Shown here: positions 11,486 through 22,409 of the stretch, piece by piece
How positions within the stretch are numbered: position 1 is the stretch's first letter
How the letters are laid out: each line of letters opens with the position of its first letter
Assembly (NCBI RefSeq): GCF_036588685.1
Contig: NC_086375.1
Coordinates: 48,182,955 to 48,246,954 of the forward strand
DNA: 64,000 nt
Direction: 5' to 3'
Source of the DNA: Mytilus trossulus
Taxonomy: Eukaryota > Mollusca > Bivalvia > Mytilida > Mytilidae
Notes under the pieces: model-generated
What the model was told of the DNA's origin: nothing
The model's database searches: none
Seen by the model: the letters and a program-made list of their open reading frames with translations, nothing else
Position numbers and translations under genes: made by a program

Positions 11486-14400
11486 ATGGGCTGCTCAATC
11501 GCAGCTGTTAAACACAAAACTCAACCAATATGTGCAGGACGTCAACACAGAAGTCTTAATTCCAGACCATCTATAACTTTCACAGACGCAATTAGCAGGC
11601 TAGATCTAAATGAACGACAAATATTTCAACTTCAGCAGTCATGGAAAGCAATCTCTCGGAAAATGGAATATACAGGAATTAACATGTTTATTAGGTCAGC
11701 ATTTAACACTTGCTTCAGAATTTAAAATACCGGTATCTGGTTTGAAAGAAGTCATAGTATTGACATAGAAATTTCCACCAATTGATTGAGTGGTTAAATT
11801 AATTCTAATAGCCAATACAGGGTTACTTTCCAATACTAGCGTAGGGTACATTTCATATGTTATTTTCAATTCTGTTCCTACTTTTAATTTAAAAAATTGG
11901 ATACAGTGCATTTATTCATATTCCTGACATGTAAAACGCAACGTTAAGTAAGAACGAAATCAGTATCTTTTTTCTTTCGACTTTATAAACGTTCAAATAC
12001 CATTGTTAATTTTTTTTTTTATATTTTAGAATATTTGAAACACATGCTGACCTCAAGAAATTTTTCTTTATGGTTGAAAATTGCACTACTATTTCTGAGA
12101 TGAGAGAATCAAAGGGTCTTGCCAAACACGTGTTAATGGTAATGAATACTCTAGATGATACCATTTACAATCTAAACGACATGCAGTATGTTATAGACTT
12201 ACTTTACGACATCGGGAAACAACATCGAACGTTTTCGGATTTTAGACGGGAATTCTTTTTGGTAAGTAGTAGATAATTATTTTCTTATGGTTATATTTTT
12301 TCGCAGCAGTATGATACCATGCACTTTTTAAATCACATCATCACTTAATTTTGAATACATGATAATTTTTCGTTACGAATTATCTTTCTACCTTCATAAA
12401 ATCGGAATTTTAAAAAGGAAAAAAAACTTACTAAATTACTGCAACTCATGCTTGTTTAGTTGTAACACACACAGATTCTGTTATCGTTTGTAATAAGAAA
12501 ACACTTGGTTTAAAATGCGTTTCGTGAGAACTACAAGCATGCATTTACTATATATTATATTTTCTTTATTACACTCACAAAATTTGAAGCTTATGTTGTC
12601 TTTAGGCCTTTAAGAATAGATGTAGATATAAAAAAAAAGTTTTGTTTCATTCAATTATATTACTACGGTTATTACAATAAATATTTGAGATACATTTGAA
12701 CAATCATAATCTGAAAGCATCTGTGAAAGTTGGCCGTCAATTTACTTTCAGAGAAAAGCCCTTCCTAGAAAAGAAAAGTGGCTCGAGGTGAGAACATTTA
12801 GCCACGTGTACAATATGAGCATGTTTTCTGTATCTAATATATATTCAAAATATTATATGTATTGTCAACTTTAGCTCCGTCTCATAAGTAAAGTAACAAG
12901 AGAATCGAGAATGTAAAAGTAATTGAAATAGTAACATATCTTGCTATCAAAGTTAAAGTCAAAATTTTATTTTCATTTATAATATTTTTGGGAATCAATA
13001 TGTCATAAATGCACTGATAATTGTTTCCAGTATTAGAATTTAAAAGAACGTGTTTTTAAAAGCTTATGATTGCAAAGATCGAGCCAATATTAGTACTAGT
13101 TACTTTTGGAAAGAAAATAGTTAAGATTTTGAATTTTTTGAAATACTAAGGCTTTTCTACCTTAGCTGTATTTGGCAACTCTTTTAGGAATTTTGGTCAT
13201 CAAAGCTTTTCAGCTTCGTACTTGTTTTGGCCTTTTTAACTTTTTTGGGATTCGAGCGTCACTGAGGAGTCTTTTGTAGACGAAACGCGCGTCTGGCGTA
13301 AGTTTTTTCACTGTCATATTTTCCCGCCGGTCGATAATTAATAGTGCGTACATGTATGCAAAGCAATATATACATGCTATACTATAGCCTATTCCCTTTT
13401 CAGTTATCCTACTCAAAGTAAATGAATTGCACATATCCCCAAATCCTGTTAAATATATAATAAAAGGTGATACCAAAGATTGTCTAAACATAAGTATATT
13501 CGAGATACCCAATAACAAAACTGTAAAAAATATTGTCATTTAACATGCAAAGATGATTAGCACCTTGATATGAATATTCGTTTGTTTAAAGTTCATTAAA
13601 CAAATTTTTTAGAAAGGAGATATAGATGTTATAACAAAAATGATGTCTCTATTTTTGAATACGTTTTTGTATAGATATCCCTGCAAGAAATGATCAATTT
13701 AAAAACCTACAAAGTTTTTAAAACATGTTGCTAATTCTACAACCGATTTTTCAAAACTGATAAAACAAAATTAGAGTAGACATCTATAAATGACGATTTA
13801 TATGTGAAAAGGCTACCTGTTTCCTCTGTATTATTGATGTCGTTTCATATTATCGAGGTATTGTCGTTATTTACACTCGCACTATCAATATTTCTGTTAT
13901 GTGCACTCATTTTATACTATTTATATAGACAATAATAGTGCATTGACTTGACATATCAACGATATTAGGATGAGGCTTAGAATCCGAATCCTTATATCGT
14001 TGATCTGTCAAGTCAATGCACTATTATTGTCTTTAAACTGCAATCTAAAAAAAAAATTCTATTGTTGTTTATTGTGTTAATGTTATTTATTTGATATAAA
14101 TATTGGGAAAATCCCCATTTAAAAAAGGCCTCATATCACACAGGCGGAGAAATATACAACACGATGAAATGAACATCATTACCTGTTGAAAACCGCAATC
14201 AATGATGAACGAATTCGTTTGTTTACAGACTAAAATATAAAAAATGAACATAAAAAATAATGATTTATAAGTTGCAAACAAAAAATAATAATAAGTGAAA
14301 TATGTTTTCTCAAAAAATGTAAAAGAAACAAGTTTGAGTCGTTAAACGCATCGCTGTTTACATTGGAAACAAGAACAGGTTGAAGAGGACGTATGAATAA

Positions 14401-14825
14401 TTAAATATAATTTCGACAATTTCAATTTAAATATTCATGAGGAAAAGTGATATCAGGTCAGTGACTGTATATGACATAGAAATATATAGTCAACGCATTT
14501 TGACTGCTCAAATAGAACGAGTGCAGTATAAATCTTTTTAATAGCTTACTCTGTAATACTGTATAATTTAATCAATATGTTAGTTGTTTGCAGATTAAAA
14601 TAATATACAAGTAGTAATCATGCAGTTGCATTAATTCTCATTTCTTTGATTGTATTTCAGTCAGTGACGGAACCGTTCCTATTGGCAGTAAAAGAGACAC
14701 TTGGTGATAGGTATACAAGAAATATGGCAACAGCTTACCGAAGGCTCATACAATTTGTTATTGCAAATATATTCCAAGGATTCGGTGATATGTCGACTGA
14801 AAAAAAGAAAATCCCAGACGGATAA
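11486..14825 (+). CDS. Globin X / neuroglobin-like, N-terminally acylated globin
   Basis: Haem globin, predicted 201 residues. Exons 11486-11694, 12030-12261 and 14661-14825 join with matching phases (2, then 0), at positions corresponding to the classical B12.2 and G7.0 globin introns. The start is the ATG at 11486, giving Met-Gly-Cys-Ser, a signature for N-myristoylation of Gly2 with palmitoylation of Cys3, as described for vertebrate globin X. An extension of about 40 residues precedes the globin fold. Trp53 (helix A), the Phe81-83 region (CD corner), the E7 distal His103 in AKHVLMVM and the F8 proximal His135 in GKQHR are present, so haem binding with possible hexacoordination is expected. 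Role is inferred: membrane-attached redox, nitrite or signalling globin rather than bulk oxygen carrier. A lysine-rich tail ends the protein. Intron 2 carries a family A repeat and a foldback. Family is confident; assignment to globin X specifically is moderately confident. Confidence 0.9.
13138..13302 (+). repeat. Family A repeat in globin intron 2
   Basis: It contains the intact core GACGAAACGCGCGTCTGGCG at about 13279-13298, preceded by ATTCGAGCGTCACTGAGGAG and an upstream CTTAGCTGTATTTGGC block. This is the best preserved core in the window. A minus-strand open frame across it (13210-13539) arises from the repeat. Confidence 0.8.
13927..14032. repeat. Foldback element with AGACAATAA ends, in globin intron 2
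   Basis: The arms of about 45 bases start AGACAATAATAGTGCATTGA and end with the reverse complement TTATTGTCT, with about 16 bases between them. A few mismatches are present. The outer AGACAATAA and flanking words are shared with 4098-4248, while the inner arms are unrelated. Confidence 0.8.
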
Positions 14826-17330
14826 GCAGGAATATCTATGAAAATATTTCTCAAGCGAAACAGAATTAACTACTTTAAGTGCTGTGAGAATTTTTTGGTG
14901 CTCAAAGAACGTCCACCAAGAGCGATGCACCTTGTCTTTATAGGGAATTTGTAACATTATAACACGTACAGAAATTGAAATAGTATATATTTGTGAGAAA
15001 TCACATACAATGAATGCTTCGTTTCAATAGGAATAGTGTTCTTATGTTAAGACAATTTTTCAAGATATAAAACACTGCTTATTTTCGTGAATTGTACCAG
15101 ATGTGAGATTGCCGTCAGAGATGTGCAACAAATATAATTGTAAACATTATTTTAAGTTAGACATGTGTTCATATATCTATATATAGTGGACATCATTATA
15201 ATTGTTACCAGTAGAAATATCCGTCATTCGTGTCATAAAATTAGGGATATTCGGGGTTGTCCGAAAAACAACTCATTAATTTGTTTCATTGGCAATCATA
15301 TCACATCCTTTCATTTGCCTTTAACTTTTTTTTTTAATTTGCATAAAATGGCAAATCCAAAAGCTCAAACACATCTTAAAATTATACTTTGTAATTAGAT
15401 TAATATTTAGTCCTCATAATACTTAATATGTAATATACTGTATACGCTTCTCCACATTGTATTCTTTCCAGACTCTGTATTTTATTCTACATGGCTATGT
15501 TCATTACTTGAACATCAAAACTTAAACCTGTATCGCCCCGTCAGTATCATTATTTCAAAAGAGCTTTGAAAGGAACACCAAATGAAATTTGTATCCTATG
15601 GATATACTGTTAACCTTATACGTTTTCATGCTTTTTGTATGCTTCGGAATTAAATAAAATTTGTCGAAATGCATTTTCAGGTGAAACGTGTAGGTATTTT
15701 TTTTAAATATTGAAAAATCACGAATCACCGTTGCCAATGAAGTATTAAACCGTGCACATGGTGACCTTTTAAATTCGTCATTGTCATAACGAAAATTTAA
15801 AAAGTTTTAACAATGCGGAAAGAGACCAAGCACTTCATTTACATTTTCCATATCACTTATTCATAACATAGATCTACTATGGATAGTATGAGGAAAACAA
15901 GCCAAAAACATATGGAGAATCATGATATTGCTATGTAGATTGATCTACAGAATTGATATCATATGAAGGCTACATTTTACATTCCAGTCTGATTTTTTCA
16001 ATTTTAAAAAGGAGACAAAATCTATGTACATTTCACAGGCGCTTGTCTCAGAATTTTTCTCTTCCCTATATTCATTATTATAACCTTTATATTAATGTAT
16101 ATAGGGGGAGACAAATGCCCGTGGTAAATTACTTGTAAAATACGAGTATATTCCATAATCCATTTGGAAGCAAATAATTGAAAATAGGACAAAAATCTGA
16201 AACAATTTTGGTGTATATGTATCATTTGTCATCAGTTTGTGGGAAACAAGGTCTCTACTAATTACTAAAATATAAAAAAAAACACATGTTGACTTTCTAT
16301 TGTTTTCATCCTGCCACGGATGTATTTGGCCTTTGGCGAAATTTGTCTCGAGATTATCAATTATCAGTTGATAAAACAATGATTGTCTGTAATCTAGGTG
16401 ATTTTTTATTGTACGTATCTGCTGAGACCATTGAAATTACAAATATTTGCATGCATACTTAGTGTGTCTAGTCTTTAAAAATGTGTGAGATAATTGATGT
16501 CCTTAAACGTCGTCAAACACTTTTGTCACTGTTATTGAAAATGGGAAATTGGATAGAATATAATCCAGCCTATTGATGATGCCATCTTCGGTTTATTTGT
16601 TGTCGGAATTAATGAGCTTTTTCACAAAATGAGATCTTTCATGACTTTAAAGAATGAATTAGGGTCTACGTTTCCAGTTTTGTAGTAAAAAAAAATCTAT
16701 TTGAAGAGACGATGTAGTCGCTCCTTCAATTAATCTCAGGTTATATATAGTAAAGTAAAGATTCGAAAAATTAAAGGTTTTGGTATTACTGCAAAACTAT
16801 TTACATTTTGTTAATTGATTTTGTAGTAGATTTTTTAAAAGTCGCATCTGATTGATACTACTGGTTGAATTTAAACAGGTATATGAACGCAAAAAAATAA
16901 TATCTACTTTCAACTTTTAAAAGACAGAGAAAAAGATATAAACAATCCGAATATATCAAATTTGTCATGTTTACATTTTGCAAGCAAAAATCCATTTTTT
17001 CCCGTTTATTTTCAACTGGATCAATACACGTGAAGCACAGCGAGCTATAGAAGATGGTTTTGCTAAACATACAGTTTATTATTTAGTGATGATAAACTTA
17101 TTTAGTACCAACTTTGATTAACCTTTTTTTATACTAACTATATTATATGTACGAATTATATACAATAGTGATGAAAGTTTGAAAAAAAAGACAAATTATT
17201 TATTTATACTTTTATGCACAATGATTTCCAGTAAATCGAGAGAACAATTCATTTATGTTCAAAAACAACAACGAAAGAAACTAGTTAATGTTAATAGAAA
17301 GAAGCAAAATATTTCAATAGGTGCTATTTT
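14826..17330. other. Globin 3' flank, non-coding
   Basis: No further exon was recognised. An AATAAA word at 15653-15658 could serve as the globin polyadenylation signal, but others would do equally well in such AT-rich DNA. The open frames at 16022-16379 on the minus strand have no domain signature. Confidence 0.4.
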
Positions 17331-17334
17331 TTGT

Positions 17335-17990
17335 AAATGTTTCGGCTTTCAATTTTTTGTATCTGGGCGTCACTAGTAGGTCTTGTGTGGACAAATGCAC
17401 TTCTAGCGTATTAAAATTTTGGACTTTTTGCCTTTTGTTGGCTGTTGTTCGTGTGTTTCTTTGTCAATTGTGTTCTCCAGTTTATTTATATTGTAGTCCT
17501 GTGGTGTTGTGTTGTCATTTTGATGTTATATTTCACATGACCATAAACGAAGAAGGTTTGGCATGCCACAAAACCAGGTTCAGCCCACCATTTTTTCCTT
17601 TAAAAATGTCCTTTACCAAGTCAGAAATATGGCCATTGTTATACATGTATAATAGTTCGTTTCTGTGTTACATTTTAACGTAGCGTCGTTTGTTTTCTCT
17701 AATTTTTTTTAGTGTAAATTCACATTGCGATAAGACGTGTCACGGTACTTGTCTATCCCAAATTCATGTTTTTGGTTATGATGTTATATTTGTTATTCTC
17801 GTGGGATTTTGTCTGATGCTTGGTCCGTTTCTCTGTGTGTTACATGTTAGTCTTGTGTCGTTGTTCTCCTCTTATATTTTTAATGCGTTTCCCTCGGTTT
17901 TAGTTTGTTACCCCGATTTTATTTTTTTGACCATGGATTTATGAGTTTTGAACAGCGGTATACTACTGTTGCCTTTATTTATTCATTTGT
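17335..17990 (+). repeat. Old dispersed repeat with decayed family A start
   Basis: It starts with a mutated family A core (GGGCGTCACTAGTAGGTCTT, then TGCACTTCTAGCGT). A 550-base T-rich body follows, ending GCGGTATACTACTGTTGCC near 17955-17973. The same TATACTACTGTTGCC word recurs at 18992-19006 next to a family C copy, so it is repeat sequence. The open frames 17321-17944 lie entirely inside it. Confidence 0.5.
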
Positions 17991-18184
17991 TGTAACTTTA
18001 ACAGACATTTTTTTTATTGTTACAATCTAACAACCAAAATTGAAACTTATTAAGGGTTCTTTGGTGGCTGTACTAATATATTGCAGAAAATATGGATACT
18101 AGATGTGATAGTTGGAGGCAATTATGGTTTACTATCAAGATTGTGTCTCGGAAATTGATATCAGGCGTCACAATACATACTAGA

Positions 18185-18360
18185 CAATATTTATTATAAT
18201 CATCATATTGACAACGATGTGAGAACAAAACAAACATCCAGAACAGGTAAAAATGTCAAAAATAGGGGTACAGCAGTCAACATTGTGTTAAAATCTTAAC
18301 CTCTATAAATACAATTAAATATGTAACAAAGAAGCACAAAAAAGAATATACTAGAAGACC
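18185..18360 (+). repeat. Partial copy of dispersed repeat family C
   Basis: It contains CATATTGACAACGATGTGAG, then AAAATAGGGGTACAGCAGTC and TGTAACAAAGAAGCAC. The order and spacing are those of 19262-19400 and 23470-23605. It serves as an uninterrupted reference for the palindrome insertion at 19172-19261. Confidence 0.75.
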
Positions 18361-18929
18361 ACAACAACCAAGAAAACGTGTACAAATTGCGTCAAAAACA
18401 ACCTTAAATAACCTGACACAAAAAGTGAGTGGGCTAATTAATATCTTCTTGTTTACATGTGTTTATTTGTTTGTTGCATGTATTTTATGATTCCATTTTG
18501 TATGACTTTGTCTTGGTAACCTTTATCAATAAGTTTATTATCAATGAGCTTACACGGATAGTATATTGATTTCCGCGCCTTTATACAATTTTACCGATAA
18601 AGTCTCGATGTCTTAAATATCTTAATCATAAAATATTTTAGTGAGAAATCCTCTTTCGTTCTTTGTCAAAGTTCAGTACATTTCAGGTACAACTACCTGT
18701 AAATTTTATTCCAAACTTCAACGTTTGTCTTTATATCAAATGAAACTTACCAAAACATTAATCGGACTTGTAGCACCAAAATGTAAATTGAATGACGTAA
18801 TTAGTCAGAATTTCCTTAGTAAGAACATTGTAGTTCAACCAAAGGTTTAAACTAGTCCGCCGTTCTATCTATAGCTTCAGTGTAGCGACAAGTGAACACA
18901 ACAGGGGCCCAGTCTACCACAGGTTTTGA

Positions 18930-19410
18930 CAAAAAGTAAACTCACAAAAATACTGAGCTAAAAACTCAAAACGGAAAGTCCCTAATTTAATATACTACTG
19001 TTGCCTTCCTTTATCAGACACATCATACGAATGGATAACAACTGTCATATTCCTGTCTTCGTACAGGCATTTTCGTATGTAGAAAATGGTGGATTAAACC
19101 TGGGTTTAAACCAACCTAAAACTCTCACTTTGTATGACACTCGCATAAAATCTAATCATCATATTGACAACCATCTTCGCTAGCCAAGGGTTACGATCCA
19201 CCCCCGCTCTCTTCACGTGAAGAGAGCGGGAGTGGATCGTAACCCTTGGCTAGCGAAGATGATTGACAACGATGTGAGAACAAAACAAACATACAGAACA
19301 TGTAAAAATGTCAAAAATAGGGGTACAGCAGTCAACATTGTGTTAAAATCTTAACCACTATAAATACAATTAAATATGTAACAAAGAAGCACAAAAAAGA
19401 ATATACTAGA
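18930..19410 (+). repeat. Copy of dispersed repeat family C, interrupted by a palindrome
   Basis: The first part (18930-19171) contains GGATAACAACTGTCATATTC and GTGGATTAAACCTGGG. The second part (19262-19410) resumes at ATTGACAACGATGTGAG. The break is filled by the 90-base palindrome described separately. Confidence 0.8.
19172..19261. mobile_element. 90-bp perfect-arm palindrome with 9-bp target duplication
   Basis: The segment reads CATCTTCGCTAGCCAAGGGT at one end and its exact reverse complement at the other, centred on ACGT at 19215-19218, with no spacer and one mismatch over 45-base arms. It is flanked by ATTGACAAC at 19163-19171 and again at 19262-19270. Uninterrupted family C copies carry this word once. 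It is therefore an insertion with a 9-bp target-site duplication, the size typical of Mutator-like DNA transposons. It has no coding capacity. Confidence 0.85.
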
Positions 19411-19540
19411 AGACAAAGCCCATTTATTAGCAAACATGAAAGACAAGAATACAAAAATTTACCATAGCCCAATAACAGAATGACGGGAATAAGTACAGAG
19501 CCACGTCAAATGGATATCATCAAATAGTTATCAAAGGTAC

Positions 19541-19690
19541 CAGGTTTATAATTTGATACGTCAGACGCGCGTTTCGCCTGCATAAGACTCATCATCGATG
19601 CTCAGATCGAAATTGTTAAAAAGCCAACCAAGTATAAAGTTGATTAGCATTAAAGACCAAAAATTCCAAAAAATGTGTGCCAAATACGGC
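19541..19690 (-). repeat. Copy of dispersed repeat family A
   Basis: It contains GGTACCAGGTTTATAATTTG, CGTCAGACGCGCGTTTCGCC, ACTCATCATCGATGCTC and TGCCAAATACGGC, in the order of the 1918-2090 and 3860-4090 copies. Confidence 0.75.
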
Positions 19691-20381
19691 AAAAAAACAA
19701 ACCCCAGACCAAACAGAAAAGTAATAATATTAAAAGGATATTATAGAACGTTATTAAGATGATAAACAACCGTGGTACCCAGAATCTATACTTCAAGCCC
19801 ATCGTGTATTATTTGTGAAGTTGATACGGAATATTTATCGACAATGTCTTGGTACCTTCTGGTGAACTTTTTTAAGAAAAAGGACGAGACGTTCTTTAAC
19901 ATACCCCTGATTCTTCAACTTTCTCCTCAGACACTGGTGACGTTTTACAAAGTTGGAAAATGTATATCCCATTTGATTAGTTGCTTAATAAATCATTCTT
20001 AAATTGCAAATGTATTGGTTTTAAGGAGAAGAAACCTATGTTGGGAGAGGGTGTTTTTGTTGAATTGATAATTTTGAACTTGAATTTTCGCACCACCTTC
20101 TATTTGGTGAAATATTTTATTATAAATTTTATCATCCAATGTTTTCACCTCATAGCCAATTGTTGAACTTATTGTAATTAAAACATGACATTTTAAATAA
20201 TTGTCAACAATTTCTTTATTAGCCTCAATCGTTTCAGTTTTACTTGGAAATTTTAACAGCTTTATAAAAGTCCCTAATAAACTTCCATATAAATATGCTA
20301 CAATTATTCAAATGTAACTTTAAATCACCCAGTGGTACAGTGATAATTCGATATTTTCGAGGGTAAACTAGCACATCCAAA
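19691..20381. other. Non-coding DNA upstream of the cadherin frame
   Basis: No exon-like sequence with a domain signature is seen. The small open frames at 19772-20002 and 19981-20166 are not supported by anything else. Confidence 0.35.
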
Positions 20382-21364
20382 ATGACCATGATTGTAATAA
20401 AAATAATGTTATTGGAGATATTTGTGATTGCTAGTGCAAGTGAAAAACCTGTTACTTTTCTGTTAACACGTTTAGCTCTGATGGAAAAATCTTGATTTCG
20501 GAATCCAGCGAGGTAGGTACTGCAGTTGCTGTACTGGCTGTATCTTACCATAGAGAGGCTGCCTGTTCAATAGACAATGATAACTTCACGCTTTCAACAA
20601 TAATTGATGATGAGTATATCATCAAAACGCATGCGACACTCGATAGAGAATTAGTCAGTTCTTACGTCGTTGGAGTATCTTGTGAAGATCAGCTGTTAGG
20701 ACTATTTTCTTCAGTCAATCTCTATATCTATATAGCAGACGAGAATGACAATTCACCGGAATTTCATCAAGAATCTTTCATTTATAAGGTTCCAGAAGAC
20801 ATACCAATTGGCACATATATATTTACAGCTGAGGCAAATGACCGGGACATAGGAAAGAACGGAGAAATTATGTATGAAATTATACCAAGTTATTTGGGTT
20901 TTATTATTGATGCTTATACTGGAGAAGTAATGACTAGTCATTACTTTGACAGGGAATCAATTGAAGCTGTTTCGTTTGATGTAATTGCCAATGATCAAGG
21001 TTCACCACAGAGAAAGAGTAAGGCTTTTGTCACAATACAAATTATCGATGTAAATGACAACAAACCTTTTTTCCTTTATCCGATTGACGGCCATCAATTC
21101 CAAGTGTCGAAAAATTGTTTAACTGGAACTATGATTGGAAAAGTAATAGCATTCGATATTGATGAAGGAAGAAATGGTCAACTGACATTTTCTGTGGAGA
21201 ATCCCGAACAACCTTTCCAAATAACAAAGGCTGGAGAAATACAGTGTACTGGTGACATAAATAAAGATACAGGGGAACTGTATTATCTTACCATTGTAGC
21301 TTCGGACAACGGCGAATATTCATTATTGTCTCAAAAACATGTCAAAATTGAAAATACTGGTTAA
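20382..21364 (+). pseudogene. Secreted-type cadherin, three EC repeats, frame broken near the start
   Basis: Frame 20444-21364 encodes about three cadherin (EC) repeats. Calcium-binding motifs are visible: ADENDNSPEF ends repeat 1, PEDIPIGT and ANDRDIGKNGEI with DRESIEAV lie in repeat 2, and IDVNDNKPFF leads into repeat 3. The stop TAA at 21362 follows directly, with no membrane segment. Upstream, an ATG at 20382 opens a convincing signal peptide (MTMIVIKIMLLEIFVIASAS) in another frame that stops at 20493-20495. The two frames overlap at a TTTT run (20456-20459), where one missing base would explain the shift. Alternatives: a real exon starting at 20476 after TTTAG, with a donor at 21361 (G|GTTAATG), belonging to a larger protocadherin; or an assembly error. 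Domain identity is confident; intact function is not. Confidence 0.7.
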
Positions 21365-22405
21365 TGTTTTACCCTAGCTTTGCTTGAGTGTCTAAAAATA
21401 CTAACATAATTTACAGTTGTGAAATAAAACATAATAACATATTACAGAATAACTGTTTGTAGTGTGTGTCATTGTATTGTCTACGATTGAAATCGTATTT
21501 CTTGTTTCATCAAGTAAAAAGTTATATATATTAGAATATGCTCGCTGCGAGTACAAGTACATATTATATTTTCCGACCACGTACATATATTGTATCAGGA
21601 GACTTCATTTGTACAAGTACAAACAAAGCAAGAAATTATTTGTGTACCTGTTATTTGTACAATAGTTGGTTGATTGTAGGGTAAATGGAAATCTTTAATA
21701 CTCAAGGCAAGGTGGTATACAATGTATTTGGACTGTTCAAATCTGTTTCTTCGGCTTTAAAAATCTAATGTGGATGTATTTTTTTTGTAATTTTATATAC
21801 TTGTTTATATATTGAACGAGCAGCGACAATCAGATGTGGGTTTTTAGAAATTCTGTAGATCTTCTGCAAAATCTTCAATCTCAATCACAACACAAATCTT
21901 GAACAAATTTGATTGGTTTTGATGTATAATTTGTTATAAGGTTTCACTTTTTTCTTTGCATTGTTTGCAAATTAAGTCTCGGTGATAGACAATTATCAGC
22001 TCCTTAGTTCAAAACATTTGTGTTACAGCTACTTAAAGATATGCTGGTTCTGACTATCGTCGATATCATCTTGATTAGCTCACCTTGGACAAAGGTGTCG
22101 TATGAGCTTTTAAGCAATCAGTTTATGTCTGTTACCCAGGGTTTTCATTTTTGTTATATCAAAAGAGGGACGAAAGACACCAAAGGGACAGTCAAAATGA
22201 TATGTTGTCAAATGTTATTCCATTATGAAGCTTCGAGAAAGCTTGAAAACGTGACATTTACAGAAGCCTTCGTGCTAGTACTAGTATATCCATATGATGA
22301 CAATCTCATTATGTGCTCTTTTGAAATACTGATACTTGATAATAAATTCACAACTAGGTGATATAGGTTTTCTTTGATATTCAAAATGACAGTAATAAAC
22401 ACAAA
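21365..22405. other. Non-coding DNA with one small retroelement fragment
   Basis: No transmembrane exon for the cadherin was found here. At 22158-22198 a fragment AGAGGGACGAAAGACACC and AAAGGGACAGTC matches the inverted family E tail. The open frame 22020-22361 runs through this fragment and is not credible. Confidence 0.4.
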
Positions 22406-22409
22406 CTAA

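Noticed and set aside
12070-12276. Stand-alone open frame starting at an internal ATG
   Set aside because: It is the interior of globin exon 2. The exon begins at 12030 and ends at the donor after 12261; the codons beyond are intronic.
13210-13539. Minus-strand open frame of 109 codons with hydrophobic segments, resembling a small membrane protein
   Set aside because: One third of it is the reverse of a dispersed family A repeat. It lies inside a globin intron and has no splice or start context of its own.
17321-17944. Adjacent cysteine-rich, hydrophobic frames that look like secreted proteins
   Set aside because: They sit wholly inside a T-rich dispersed repeat, whose third-frame readings favour Phe, Cys, Leu and Val.
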